Shown piece after piece: positions 52,060-62,200 of a DNA stretch of 64,000 nucleotides (position 1 is its first letter; every line of letters begins with the position of its first letter). The translations under genes and the position numbers were made by a program. The stretch spans positions 815,501 through 879,500 of the forward strand of contig CAJHZI010000449.1 of assembly GCA_905160935.1 (NCBI GenBank), read 5' to 3'. The notes under the pieces are model-generated. The model searched no databases. It saw only the letters and a program-made list of their open reading frames with translations, and was not told the DNA's origin. The DNA is from Enchytraeus crypticus (Eukaryota > Annelida > Clitellata > Enchytraeida > Enchytraeidae).

Positions 52060-54483
52060 GTTCTTTGCTTCTCTCTTTCTCTTTCTTTTTCTTTCTTTCT
52101 CCCTCGTTCGCTCTCTCTCTCTCTTTCTCTCTGCCTCTGTTTATTCGTCAATGCCTGATGAAAAGAAAGCAATTCCATATTTTAATAATTTTATTATATT
52201 TTGACACAGGAGGAGGGAACATGCAACTACAGGGATCTGATAATTACGCAGCAGGACCAGAGAGCGGTAGGTTGAGCCTTTAAACGAGTTTAAGAACTCT
52301 TATTATAAGTTTGTTGTAAATTTCCTAAAGGAGTAAATGCATGCCTATTGAAGGGTGCTTCATGGAAGCCTTCGAGGCTTCGATGTCTGAAAATATTGTC
52401 AAGAATGTATAACTTTATGAAGAGTTGATATATAATGTTTGACTGTTTTTTATAACTTCCTTCCAAATTATTTTTGTTAAGATATAGCGCATTTAGCTTT
52501 TCTCTTTTCTAAGAAAATGTCCTTAAATATTCCAAACTCCCTGACGAATGAGAGAATATTTTTGTTATATCGCATTATGCTGCGCACTAAATTTCGTAAA
52601 AAAATCTTCCGTAAAAGAATTTCAAATTTAAATTTTTTCATTCTAAAAATAAATCTTCTTTAATCATAGTTGAGTCTATTCCTATTTTGCTTTTTGAAAT
52701 ACAGCTTTTGACAACCCTTTGTCGTATTATTTGTGTAATTATATTAGATTGTATTATTGTTTATATACTATTTCAGCTTGACTATCTGTGGAGACGACCA
52801 CGGATCGAGGCATCTGCTCCGGACTACGTGAGGAGTTCCAATGGATGGTCTTGGACTCAACCAGGATATCCAGCAGTAGCGGAACAAACTGGATCTGAAC
52901 TTAATTCTACAAATAGCAATTCATCAAATAATTTCAGTGTGCAAAACTCATTTCCGGTAAATAATAATCGAGCTGTGCCTACGCCAAACGCTCCAGCAGC
53001 TCCAGCAGCTGTAGCAGCTGTACGTCCAGTCAGGGCAGCAGCTGCATTTAGCTTCGTAAACGCATTCAAATCCTCGCCAAACTTATACACCCCTGCACCA
53101 AAAGCTTCGAGCTGGAAGACTGATGACGCTCAACTAGTTGCTTCAGTGATTGCAGAACAAGCCTCCGCCCTCGCTCAAAACAGAAGACGAATGGAATCAT
53201 CGATTATGAACGAAGAGCCACGTGCAGTCTCTGGTGAAATGTATTCAGAAATAAATGCAGGTCCAACCATGTACCTGGCACAGATCCTGCAGGCTGATTC
53301 CACCTCTTCATCCAGTTCATTTAATAACCCAGTACCTCTAGCCGCTCCTGAGAGTCAATCTACTGGATGGAGTCAATCAGCTGCTTTACCACCAACCACT
53401 CTTCCGAGATCAACAACCTTCGCAAGAAGTCCAGCCTTTGAGGATGATTTCACTTCAGTTGGGCAAAATCCTCCTCAGAATACTCCATCGTCAGTTGGTC
53501 ATTCCACATCGTTTCCAACTTCAGCAGGAGGTTCAGTCTATGATCATCAGGTGATCAGTGAGGTAACATCTAATCAGCTGTTTTACGAAAATGTTTCCGC
53601 CACTGTACCTCGCAGCAAAATGGCGCCGCCAATGCCTGATCAGTCTGCTGGGAGAGTAAAGAGCGACATCGCCTTGGATCTAAGCAAACTGATGGAGGTA
53701 TTGAGAAAAAGTAAACAATCAAAACAAGCGGATCAGTCCTCAGCTGATCTAAGGATAGGTTGTAGTGATTCTGCTGTCTTTCACGAGGCTACAGGCTCAA
53801 ACGCTGCTGTTAACTCTTCATACGAAAACCAACAACGACAGCAAAATGCTGCACGCCCGCAGAATGAAACCCAAAATCAATCCCACGAATTGTCACAAAG
53901 TGATAATGCCAGTAAAAATTTTACACTGAAACCTAAATTTTTACAGAAGCGAAATCCTGCTACTGGTTGTAACATATCATCGCCTTCGAGTGAAGATAGA
54001 GAGATGATACCAACAATGGAAGCTTCGAAGCCAAGTCAGAATCAACCACAACAAAAACGAGGTATTTCTGCACTAATTAACGGTCTTTCCTCCAGTGTCA
54101 ACTTCAGTAGCGCTAAATGTGGCTACTCTCGGTCAAATAAAGCCGAACTTTTTGTATCTGGATATCTGAAGCAAAACCAGGTAAAGCAACATAATGGAAA
54201 TGTGGAAACTCCTACTATTTCAAACTCACGAGCCAATAGACCACTACCTCCGCTACCTGTCACAACAGAAGAAACTGTCTATTATGCGCCGAACTCGACG
54301 CGTTCTGATGACGTGTATTACGTCACTGATGACGAAACAAGCGGTTCAATAGCTAGCAGCGAGGGCATTGAGACTAGTTCCCAGGGGAATTCTGAAGTTG
54401 GATCTGAATACGGAAATTATTCGGAATTTTATGGGACAACTAATCCTACTCCTCCTCCTCTGCCTCCTAGAATGCTACGTTAG
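44920..54483 (+). CDS. SH2-domain adaptor, HSH2D / SH2D2A-like, 807 aa
   Basis: Seven exons join in phase: 44920-45036, 45975-46114, 46811-46954, 48046-48256, 51742-51789, 52210-52266 and 52777-54483. One SH2 domain spans about residues 126-204, from WFHGIISR through CFLVRVGES (phosphotyrosine-binding Arg151), YTLSFRDETKCRHYMIDF and LASLVLFYQQ. The next small exon gives GLLTQPCPQ, which matches the segment after the SH2 domain in haematopoietic SH2 proteins as I remember it; this is why the 48256 donor is chosen. The last exon encodes 568 mostly disordered residues with Ser/Asn/Gln/Ala runs, proline motifs RPLPPLP and PTPPPLPPR (SH3 ligands) and Tyr sites such as DDVYYVTDD. It should act as a cytoplasmic phosphotyrosine adaptor. 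The first exon is the least certain. The introns hold several LINEs, SINEs and microsatellites. Confidence 0.85.
45175..45540 (+). mobile_element. LINE reverse-transcriptase fragment, intron 1 of the SH2 gene
   Basis: An open frame with MYNTGIWPDDSTMSMMIPIP, YSDCRNICLIPHASKILLKI and GCGTREVIGVIRV. These are the first RT blocks of the endonuclease/RT-type LINEs (usual forms: W...IPIPKKG, YR.ISLI.H.SK.LLKI, FR.G.GT.D). It is probably family R. It stops at a (GA)n tract (45540-45606). The catalytic YADD region is absent. Confidence 0.75.
45540..45606. repeat. (GATA)/(GA)n microsatellite
   Basis: GATAGATAGAGAGGG followed by about 35 bases of GA. Confidence 0.93.
46248..46490 (+). mobile_element. 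SINE-D, nearly full length, intron 2 of the SH2 gene
   Basis: Head TAGCGTAGGGGTACCATC, ATTCGAACCCAGCCGCGC (B-box region), CTGATCTGAGAGTAAAATCT, then ACATAGTTGATCATTTCACT and GTGTTTACTTTT. It is the opposite orientation of the copy inside the piggyBac-like element. Confidence 0.82.
46978..47030 (-). mobile_element. LINE family J, extreme 3' end
   Basis: AACAACAATTAGAGTGCTAC then GTCATCAATGACAACATCGA: only the last 50 bases of the element, in intron 3 of the SH2 gene. Confidence 0.7.
47147..47214. repeat. (TAATACTGATTTAG)n, about five copies
   Basis: A clean 14-bp tandem repeat in intron 3 of the SH2 gene. Confidence 0.92.
47551..47591. repeat. 41-bp perfect palindrome (20-bp arms, 1-base loop)
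   Basis: TACAAATATTAGGGTACTTC at 47551-47570 is followed after one base by its exact reverse complement at 47572-47591. It lies in intron 3 of the SH2 gene. Such an arrangement is unstable in cloned DNA and implies recent origin. It may be an assembly or replication fold-back, or a tiny inverted-repeat element. Confidence 0.95.
47640..47760 (-). mobile_element. SINE-like, minus strand, tRNA-like head
   Basis: Reverse-strand B-box-like CGATTCAAATCCC with a tail TGATACGAAATCGACGTTCAA. It resembles the GACGTTAAA-tail SINEs but is diverged. Confidence 0.4.
48460..48560 (+). mobile_element. LINE family J 3' end, intron 4 of the SH2 gene
   Basis: GCGCCAAAACCTCCTTTTC, GGATTTTGGAATTTGCACCG, TTTTTGCTCGCCGGCTTTTA: last codons and 3' UTR, broken by a (TTA)n/T-run at 48560-48632. 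Confidence 0.75.
48560..48632. repeat. (TTA)n then poly-T
   Basis: TTATTATTATTATTCTTATT followed by about 35 T. It may be the reverse-transcription tail of a minus-strand insertion or simple expansion. Confidence 0.93.
49076..49505 (-). mobile_element. LINE family R, C-terminal end and tail
   Basis: Minus-strand coding reads EMWNWRRMERISWTQKVTNE, EEVLERVGTDRQLINVL and KKRWIGHILGGG, then the GKRGRGRPR-type region and EDREEWRR. It ends with the tail CATGGACCTGCCAGTAGGC and GTGCACTAAGAGAG. This is the classic post-RT C-terminal region of endonuclease/RT LINEs. It is the longest family R 3' copy in the window and is nearly identical to 11938-12245. A run of C at 49261 breaks the frame. Confidence 0.88.
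49937..50312 (+). mobile_element. SINE-C, full-length-looking copy
   Basis: It starts ACCCCGTGTTGTGCTCGTG and continues with GAATTGGGCAACCGCAAACA, TAGGCGACTAAAGGCAGGAG, GGGGACCCACCACACC, TTTTCCCCCAGGATTAAATG, CGGGAAACCACCTCAGAAG and the tail TACCTTGAACCAGCCACTTG, GCAGTGCACTGAAGAG. An ATTATATTATATTATG run follows. The head is not clearly tRNA-like. The tail matches the family R LINE tail at about 30 of 37 positions by eye. It lies in intron 4 of the SH2 gene. Confidence 0.82.
50640..50875 (+). mobile_element. LINE family R, C-terminal end and tail
   Basis: CWEWIGHIIKGDGLLKDARE, EERVQERKTDTWMMDDLITN and SYVDMNKKCRGKKYAEE, then the tail TATGCCATGGACGTGCC. The frame is open but diverged. Confidence 0.75.
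51140..51345 (-). mobile_element. LINE family R 3' end
   Basis: GGCAGGTCCATTGCATATTA, CTCCTCCACACAATTCTATG, CCAAGTCTCGGTCTTCATC, TTTTAGTAAACCTTTCCCTC: the family R end in reverse, more diverged than at 49076. Confidence 0.65.
51403..51530 (+). mobile_element. SINE-A copy between TA microsatellites
   Basis: GCTTGAGTCAGTGGCGATG, GTGCGGAGTTCAAATCCTGG and GAGGAAACTGACGTTAACAT. Flanked by (TA)n on both sides (51369-51400 and from 51530). Confidence 0.8.
51600..51665. repeat. (TA)n microsatellite
   Basis: About 65 bases of TA bounded by ATACAGTATATATA on both sides. Confidence 0.95.
51880..51990 (+). mobile_element. SINE-B-like copy, intron 5 of the SH2 gene
   Basis: GTGCAGGGTTCATGTTACAT, CACTGATGTGCTTTCGGG, AAAACCGACGTTAAATTTG and TAGCTTTGG; the tail matches SINE-B. 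Confidence 0.55.
52014..52135. repeat. (TC)n-rich microsatellite
   Basis: A clean TC run at about 52020-52055, followed by TTCTTTC/CTCTCT variants. Confidence 0.93.
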
Positions 54484-54696
54484 TTTAAAAATTCATCACA
54501 CATCTGAAACAATAATTTTAAGTATATCTTCGTTTAGACTTGCACCAAAGAGACACAAAATGTTTGACAGATTTCGATTTTCCAACAAATAGACGAAAGC
54601 TACCAAAATCGCTATGAAAACGGTTAAGCACAGCTGATCACAACAAAATCGCTTAAATCATGAATTACAAATTATAGATTTAAAACTCTAACTACA
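54484..54696. other. SH2 adaptor 3' flank
   Basis: Probable 3' UTR. No AATAAA is seen before the repeats begin at about 54697. Confidence 0.35.
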
Positions 54697-54724
54697 TATG
54701 GTAGTGTACTTGGCAGTGCACTGA

Positions 54725-54781
<57 letters not shown>

Positions 54782-54820
54782 GAACCTGCCACTTGGCAGT
54801 GAACTGAAGAAGAAGATATA
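54697..54820 (+). mobile_element. Two SINE-C/LINE-R-type tails around an (AT)n run
   Basis: TACTTGGCAGTGCACTGAAG, then about 50 bases of AT, then ACCTTGAACCTGCCACTTGG + CAGTGAACTGAAGAAG. Together with the adjoining minus-strand copy, the tail forms an inverted repeat (arms TACCTTGAACCTGCCA). Confidence 0.65.
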
Positions 54821-54825
54821 TATAT

Positions 54826-55171
54826 CTTCTGGCAGGTTCAAGGTACATATTCATACTCAAAGTCTGTTTTCTCGCTTCATAAAGGAACTCCTTAGATCAA
54901 CAAGTTAATCCCTTCACAAAGTCTATGCCTTATCCATACCTTATGTAACCTATAGCTTGGGAAGATATGGCTTCTGAGGTGGTTTCCCGTTGCCTTCCTC
55001 AGTTTGGTGGATTAATTACCATTTAATCCTGGGGGAAAATATTTCATGGTGAGGTGGGTCCCCTCTTGCCATCCTCAGCTCCTGCCTTAGTCGCCTCTTA
55101 CGTACACGTGGCAGATTGTTTGCGGTTGCCCAATTCTGCAGTGATCCAACCACACCCGATCACAACACGGG

Positions 55172-55172
<1 letters not shown>
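54826..55172 (-). mobile_element. SINE-C (minus-strand copy)
   Basis: In reverse of 49937-50312: CTGGCAGGTTCAAGGTACAT, AAATATTTCATGGTGAGG, CCTTAGTCGCCTCTTACG, GTTTGCGGTTGCCCAATTC, and CACAACACGGGG at the head end. It is close to full length and lies between AT microsatellites. Confidence 0.82.
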
Positions 55173-55173
<1 letters not shown>

Positions 55174-55218
<45 letters not shown>

Positions 55219-55263
55219 GGTTCCTTGAACCTGCCACTGCAGTGCTCTGAAGAAGAAGAAGAT
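55174..55263 (+). repeat. (AT)n then another SINE-C tail
   Basis: About 40 bases of AT followed by TTCCTTGAACCTGCCACTGC and AGTGCTCTGAAGAAGAAG. Confidence 0.7.
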
Positions 55264-55299
55264 AGTTGCGCCTAAATATAAGATCTTATCAATCAATCA

Positions 55300-55570
55300 A
55301 TCAATTAGTATGTTTATAAAGCACCGCTCTATGCTGAATGCCTAGCTAGAACTGAATAAATGGATAGTGAATGTCAGGTAATCCCATGCCATAATGCCAG
55401 AATCGCTTTAGCGAATCTGCAAGTTAGGAGTATGAGCGATCAGTTGCTCTAAAACACAGAAATCATCACCAGGTGTCTACAAGTTTATTAACTGTCATAT
55501 CTGCTTTAGTCGCTTCTTACGAACACGTGCAGTTGTCGGTAGGTTCATGTCTCAATTCTCCCGAACCTAC
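55300..55570. mobile_element. Unclassified dispersed repeat plus SINE-C fragment
   Basis: GTATGTTTATAAAGCACCGC + TCTATGCTGAATGCC recurs at 59265-59295 (TATTTATAAAGTGCCGCTC), so it belongs to a dispersed family. At 55500-55565, TTAGTCGCTTCTTACGAACA on the minus strand resembles the SINE-C CGACTAA block. Confidence 0.45.
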
Positions 55571-56420
55571 TCCGATACAAGTTATTTACACAAAAAGTAC
55601 CCGCAATTTGACAACTAGGATCTTGAATGAGCAGATGAACTTTGTTCTAGAAGTAGCCTAAATTTTATATTTAGATGATTCTTATTACTTTTAGGTCAAT
55701 ATTAAAATTGACAGGAATTATTGATGATGATCAAAGTAACAATCGGATAGAAATCCTAAATTATTCGTTGACGAAATGAGAGAGAGAGAGAGAGATATGT
55801 TTTATTTCCACAAAATTTCACAGAGTAATCACATCAATATGCGTGTGACACAAAGAGTTAAATAAGCATTATAAGAATCTAAGTAGCCTAATAACTCCAA
55901 TAAGTCATGTAGGCCTAAGTGCAAAAAATGTACATAAGAAACTTAATAAAAGCTAGGCCATCAAAGAGGACGCAAGGCGAACGTCCTATCTAGTTGAACA
56001 CTCAGTTTTTATTCTAATTTAGATTTCCAGTAAAAGATTTTGAGAGAGCCTAAATCGTTTACAAATTATTATACACAATCATTTTTATAGATAGATAAAA
56101 TTTAAATTAATTTACATTGAAGTTGCTAAATTATCATAAACGCATAATGATGATGAATCTCTAGCTAAAAATCAACGTTAAATCGTGAGATTTTTTGAAC
56201 CTGTTGAGAATGTATAGTAAAGCAAACAGTAGTAGCCTAGACACAAATAAGAAAGAAAATTTAATATTTTTCAAAGATATTTAAATTCTAAAGTAATGCT
56301 TAAAAGCAAATCCAACCGATGATCAGAGTAGGCCATACTATTGAGATCTGTAATGCAACTGCAAAAGTGTTAATAAAATTAAGATCCATTGCAAAACTCA
56401 TTTAAGTCATGATATAATAA
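55571..56420. other. No gene seen between the SH2 and neurexin-IV genes
   Basis: AT-rich with a short GA run (55775-55796). No exon or promoter element is recognised. Confidence 0.4.
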
Positions 56421-56424
56421 CAAT

Positions 56425-56570
56425 GACAATAATAACAGCAATTAGAATGCTACAGTCATCAATGACAGTAACGAGCACTATCGAGACAAAATTAAGCCGG
56501 CGAGGAAAACAGGAGGTCCCACAACGGTACAAATTCCAAAATTTAGGAAATCAGTCCAAAGAAAAAATGA
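56425..56570 (-). mobile_element. LINE family J 3' end
   Basis: CAGCAATTAGAATGCTACAG, CATCAATGACAGTAACGAGC, AAAATTAAGCCGGCGAGG, CAAATTCCAAAATTTAGG: the 3' UTR in reverse, ending in AATAACAATGACAATAATAA. Confidence 0.75.
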
Positions 56571-56859
56571 TATAACATAGCGATAACAAATTGTACCTTT
56601 GAAGTCAAATTTACGTAATTCATATTTTATCAAATATGAGCAAAAATATAATAATAATAAATATAACATATTTTTAAAATTAAGCTGTGTTGCAACTTGA
56701 ATAAGTTAGTTCAATCAGAATTTTGACTATTTGAAAAAGTTTGACGAATCGGGTGTAGATTAAACCGGAAGTTGTTCTCACCTGTATTTCTACTTTACCT
56801 GTTCATAAACAATCAACAGAGCAAATGAATTTGTGATGTTGATTTAAATTATTTTAATC

Positions 56860-59205
56860 ATGAACGAAATTAAATATCACATCGCGCTATTAATAGCATT
56901 ATCTTGTTTTAAACTAATATGTGGACAACTCTTTCGTATGTACTATTTCTCTTTGTATTTTAAGTAAATAGATATTTTTCCCGGTAATGTTTACAGTTAA
57001 AAAATATAGGATGATTTGGGAGCTGAAACTAATCCTGATTAGCATGAAACTAAAACTAATATATAATTTACATCTATAACTTATCATTATCTAGTGGTGT
57101 GGTACCCGAACTATTTAAAATTGCAAAAATAATTCCAGTGTTTAAAAAGGGACAAATAACCGATCCATCCAATTATCGACCAATTTCTCTCTTAAGTGTA
57201 TTTAATAAAATTCTTGAAAAACTAGTCTTTAGACGACTAAATAATTTTTCAAAAAATATAATGTATTCTATGAAAATCAATTTGAATTTAGACATAATCA
57301 TTCCACCATGCTTGCGGTTCTGAACTCGATAGATTTCTGTTATGAAAACCTAGATTCTGGGAACCTTGTGCTAGGGCTATTCATTGATTTTCAGAAGGCA
57401 TTTGACACGGTAAACCATTCGATACTAATCGATAAACTGTATCACTATGGAATAAGAGGTCAAATGAACAAATGGATAATGAACTATTTAAAAAATCGTC
57501 CCCAATATGTATATGTAAATAACACCAGCTCTGAGATGCAATTTAACAATTGTGGGATTCAACAAGGTAGCATTTTAGGTCCACTATTATTTCTTATTTA
57601 CATTAATGACATGGCAAATGCTCTATGGGACTATAAGCCTAAGTTATTTGCAGACGATGTTAATATTTTTATTGCCGGTAAAAATGTAAATGAGCTCGAA
57701 AAGAATGCGAATATATGTCTTAAAAAAACTTAAAGTATGGTGCGATGCTAACAAAGTTTGCATAAACTTAGATAAAACATGCTATATGATTATTCACAAA
57801 GCAAACCAAAGGTCTAGTATACCGCAAAAGCTTGAAGTCGCTTTAGATAATGTCCTGATCTCTAGAACATCTAAAGTTAAATATTTAGGTGTAATACTCG
57901 ATGAAAACCTTACTTGGAAACTTCACGTTGATATGGAATGTAGTAGACTAAAAGGACTTATCAGTATTTTGTATAATGTTAGTGATTTCTTACCAAAACA
58001 CTGCCTCAAAAAAATTTACTACTCTTTTATTCATAGTCAGACTCAGTATCGCATTGAAATCTATGGAAATACCTACGCCACTCACTTGAATATTTTGATA
58101 ACATGAATAATTCTATACTAAGAATTCTATTTAAGAAAAAATTAACAACTGAAACTTCTGAATTATATGAAATAGTAAATTCACTTCCTCTACACCAACT
58201 GTGTAATTTTAAGTTATTGAAACTTGCTCATCTATGTATTCATAGCCCGGAAAAAATACCAAAAATGTCACAGACAAGATTAGTCCTGCCAATTCTCTTT
58301 CCCATTATAATATGAGGAAACCGTTGAGTTTATACAAACCTTATACAAATACTAACTATGGAAAAAGAACTACCAGTTACATATGTTCCCATTTGTGGAA
58401 TATGCTCCCTCAAAACATACAGGCAATCAGTTCTACCAATATTTATTTAAGGAAAATTAAGGAAGACGTTGTGAATATGACATAGCTAATTTCCTTTCCT
58501 TTGCTGTATCCCATAAGTTTATGTTTTTATGTTATTTTTCTGTTGACTTGCACCAGTTTTAAAATTTAATTTGTAAGTTTTCATTTGTACTTTTGAGGTA
58601 ACCAACTAGATGGCGCTAATCGCTGTTTTGGTAGCCTCTATTTCTGATCAAATACATAGAACTACTACTACTGATAGAATAGACAAATTATTAATTATGT
58701 GCTGGTTATGTTTTTGACTGAAATATTTATTCTGATATGAATTCATGCTGTATATTACTTTGGACTTTTTATAACTAGTGTGCAATATTGTAGTGGCGTG
58801 TGATTCTGAAATAAACTTAAACTCTCTCTCCTGAACTCCAAGTGTAGGTTCATCGTTTACTAGAAATTCCATTTATTAGATGGATATAATCGTATGGGAT
58901 AAGAATATTGTCATTCTTGTTAATTTAATTTATATGTTGAGAAAGTAAGTCTGACAAATTTTACGTGCCGTTAAAGTTTTAATTCAAGCATAATTTCAAC
59001 TGGTAATTGACACAAGTTTTATGAGCCAGTATAATTAAATAATATTATCGGAATTTGCAAAAAATTACCGGAAAAGTTACAGACGCTAACTTTCGCTAGT
59101 ACACATTCGCTAGTGTTATTAACAAGGTATACATTATTAAACAAGGAATATGAGCTCTAGTTTTGAAGTTTTGTCTAAAATTACTTATTAGTATATCGCA
59201 TATAA

Positions 59206-59241
<36 letters not shown>

Positions 59242-62200
59242 TATTATTATTATTATAAGTATATTTATAAAGTGCCGCTCTATGCTAAATGCCACAGTAG
59301 CGCTGAGTAGACAATGATCTAATTCCTAGATCATCTTATATATGATGATCTAGGAATTAACAATATTAGCAGATTTAAATTTTTACACTGCATTTTCGGC
59401 TGCATTCGTTTAGTGTCAATCACAAATTACTAATTACTGATTGATCATTTACGGCAATTGTACCTTGTGGATATATATCTATGTACCAGAATTTACTAGA
59501 ACTGCTACCATCTTTCGTTATTTTAATCCTTCTTTAAACTTAGGTAGCAGGATCAAGTGAAGAAAGCCAAGGGCTTATTTCAATCCCCTATCATACATGA
59601 TTACAACATCCAGCTTGTCTTTAAAATTATTCACGGACAACACATTCATAACTGCCTCACTTAAAGAGTTCCACACATCAATCACTCTTTGAGAAGAAGA
59701 AAACTTTCCTAAGTCTGTCCTTACACTTGGCTTAAATAACTTATAGCCATGACGTCTTAAATCATTATATCTTAAACCATTATATAACTTAAACATATAT
59801 TAACTACAGCTAATTAGTTTTCTAATTCATTTGATGTTTTGCAGAGGTTGACCGAGCAGTAGACCCTGTGGTGGATGGCATACCGTATGATGATCGTACG
59901 ATCGTGCTGAACGACGCTTGTCAATACCCGGTGCCTGTGGGTTTAGAGAAGAATTATATACCTGACAGAAATCTGTGGGTAACGTCAGTGACAAATCAAA
60001 AGCGTGGGGCTCAATATGCGAGATTGAGAGGATGGAGAGGTAGAGATTTGTTGTAGTATCCTAGGATTGACTAAATAAAAGCTAAATATTCCCCTTAGGA
60101 TATGTCTTACCCAGTTCTTCTTTCTATTTCTTAGTGTATTTATCGACAGTTTATCTGTACTAACTCTCTCCAGACTTTTTTCATTTGTAATGTTTTGTAA
60201 AACAAATCAAGGCAACAGTTTGAAAGGTTATATCTCAGGATTTGAATGAAACTACAATTATTTATCTAATTCTAAAAAATATCTATAAAATATATATTAA
60301 TTATTAGTATTAGCTATTAATATTAATTATCAATACAGAACAAGAGGTCATAAATACAAACTTGTTAAAACCTAGAAGTAGATTAGATATACGCAAAAAT
60401 GTTTTTAGTCAGAGTGTTATTAATCGCTGGAATGAGCTTCCAGAGGAAGTTGTGGAAGCAAAATCCATAAATCAATTTTAAAATTTGTACGATAAAAATA
60501 AGAAGTTGGTGTAATATTGCCCTATGAGTATAATTACTTGTATTTATGTTGGTGTTATATTGCCCTATGAGTATAATTACTTGTTAGATATTAATTAGGT
60601 ATTTTAGGGTGTATAGATATATATCCTTAGACTAGGTCTAAAATAGAAATATAAGGGTAGAATTTTCATTCAAATAGCTATCTAAATATTATAAGCAGAT
60701 CAATATGGTCAAATCATATTGATTTATTTTGATCAGATCAGTATGCCCAGATAAGTACATCTGACGAGATGGATACACTTACACAAGACAGGCGTTCATA
60801 CTAATGGAGAATATTTATTGTTTGTTTCTCTGATCAATTACCTATTCATGATAATCACTAGGTTGATGAACATTGCTTAATATGTCATGCTACTTAGTGA
60901 CTATTGATTAGTTGTTAAGTGATCAGGTCATTAGGCAGTATTTCAATAGCTGAATTTGACTTATTGATTGATTAGTTAATTAATTGATAGATTGGATGAT
61001 TGATTGATTTATTAAGGTGGTGGTGCATGGACAGCAGGAACCACTGATACATTCCAATATCTTGGTATTGATCTTGGCTACAGACAGGTTATTATGGGGG
61101 TGGCCACTCAAGGTAGGCGTGGTAGCAGAGAATATGTTCTCGAGTATTATCTGGAGTTTTCGTCTGATAATCAAACATGGAATGTGTACTCAAATGCTTA
61201 TGGTACACCCATGGTGAGTGATTGTTTCTTATTTTCAAATTTTCTTTATGAGAATTTATTGGACGCAAATGGAACTGTTGGATTTTGAGTTTTGATTTGT
61301 CTTTTTCTTTAACTTCATATACTTATTGATACTTTGTACAGTTATAATATACTATCTTCTCGTGCTGTATCCTGAACACTGAAGCATAGAGTAACTGTAA
61401 ACTGCCTCTACTGGAAGAAGCGACTAAGCATGAACTGAGAAATGCAGCAGGAATCCACAAGAGAAGCTATACTGTGACTAATGCATGGTATATTTCATTA
61501 ACAAATATTTAATAAGCTTTTAATTTTATATGTTTAACAGTTGTTTGAAGGCAACACTGATGATAATACAGTTGTGAAGAATAACCTCAAGTATCCGATC
61601 ATCGCGCGGTATATTCGGATCAACCCGCAGCGATGGTTCCGATTCATCTCTCTAAGAGCCGAACTTTATGGCTGCAGATTTGGTAAATAATTACATAAAA
61701 TTTAATAAATTAGCAATAAATTTGCACTTAAACCATAGAAACTCTATCAATCCTTCAAGGTGTTGAACAATTGACGTTAAACTTTTATATAATATAATTA
61801 AGCTTTAGATGTTTTCTCTCTCTCTTGTTGTATCGGTTACTTCAGTTATTTATTGCAGATTTCAAGGAGACTAGACTTAATGAACTAATCATCATCATCA
61901 TCTTCTTCCCTTAAATCCCAGTTTAACCAGGGTCAGGATACGAATAGACTTTCTCCAATCCTTAATGAACTAATATTAATAATAATAATAGTAACAAAAA
62001 TAATAAAGGTTTAACATCCGTTTCCTCATCCAGGAATGATGTCAGGGACGTCATAATAATAGAAGGGATGTGAAAAATGCCTACAGTGTAATTATCTCTT
62101 GTTTTAGAACTACTTCATCACTAATTTCAGTAGCAATCACTAATCTTAATCGTGATGCTACAGTGTATTTATTTTCTTTGAATAAGACTGTCAAACACAT

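Larger units (their letters stand above)
58681..59560. other. Intron 1 of the neurexin-IV gene; hairpins and microsatellite
   Basis: Contains (AAT)n(TTA)n at 59203-59258 and an inverted repeat at 59321-59358. No exon is seen. Confidence 0.5.

Noticed and set aside
52687-52776. Extra N-terminal codons of the last SH2-gene exon
   Set aside because: They precede a good acceptor (ACTATTTCAG) at 52776 and look like intron.
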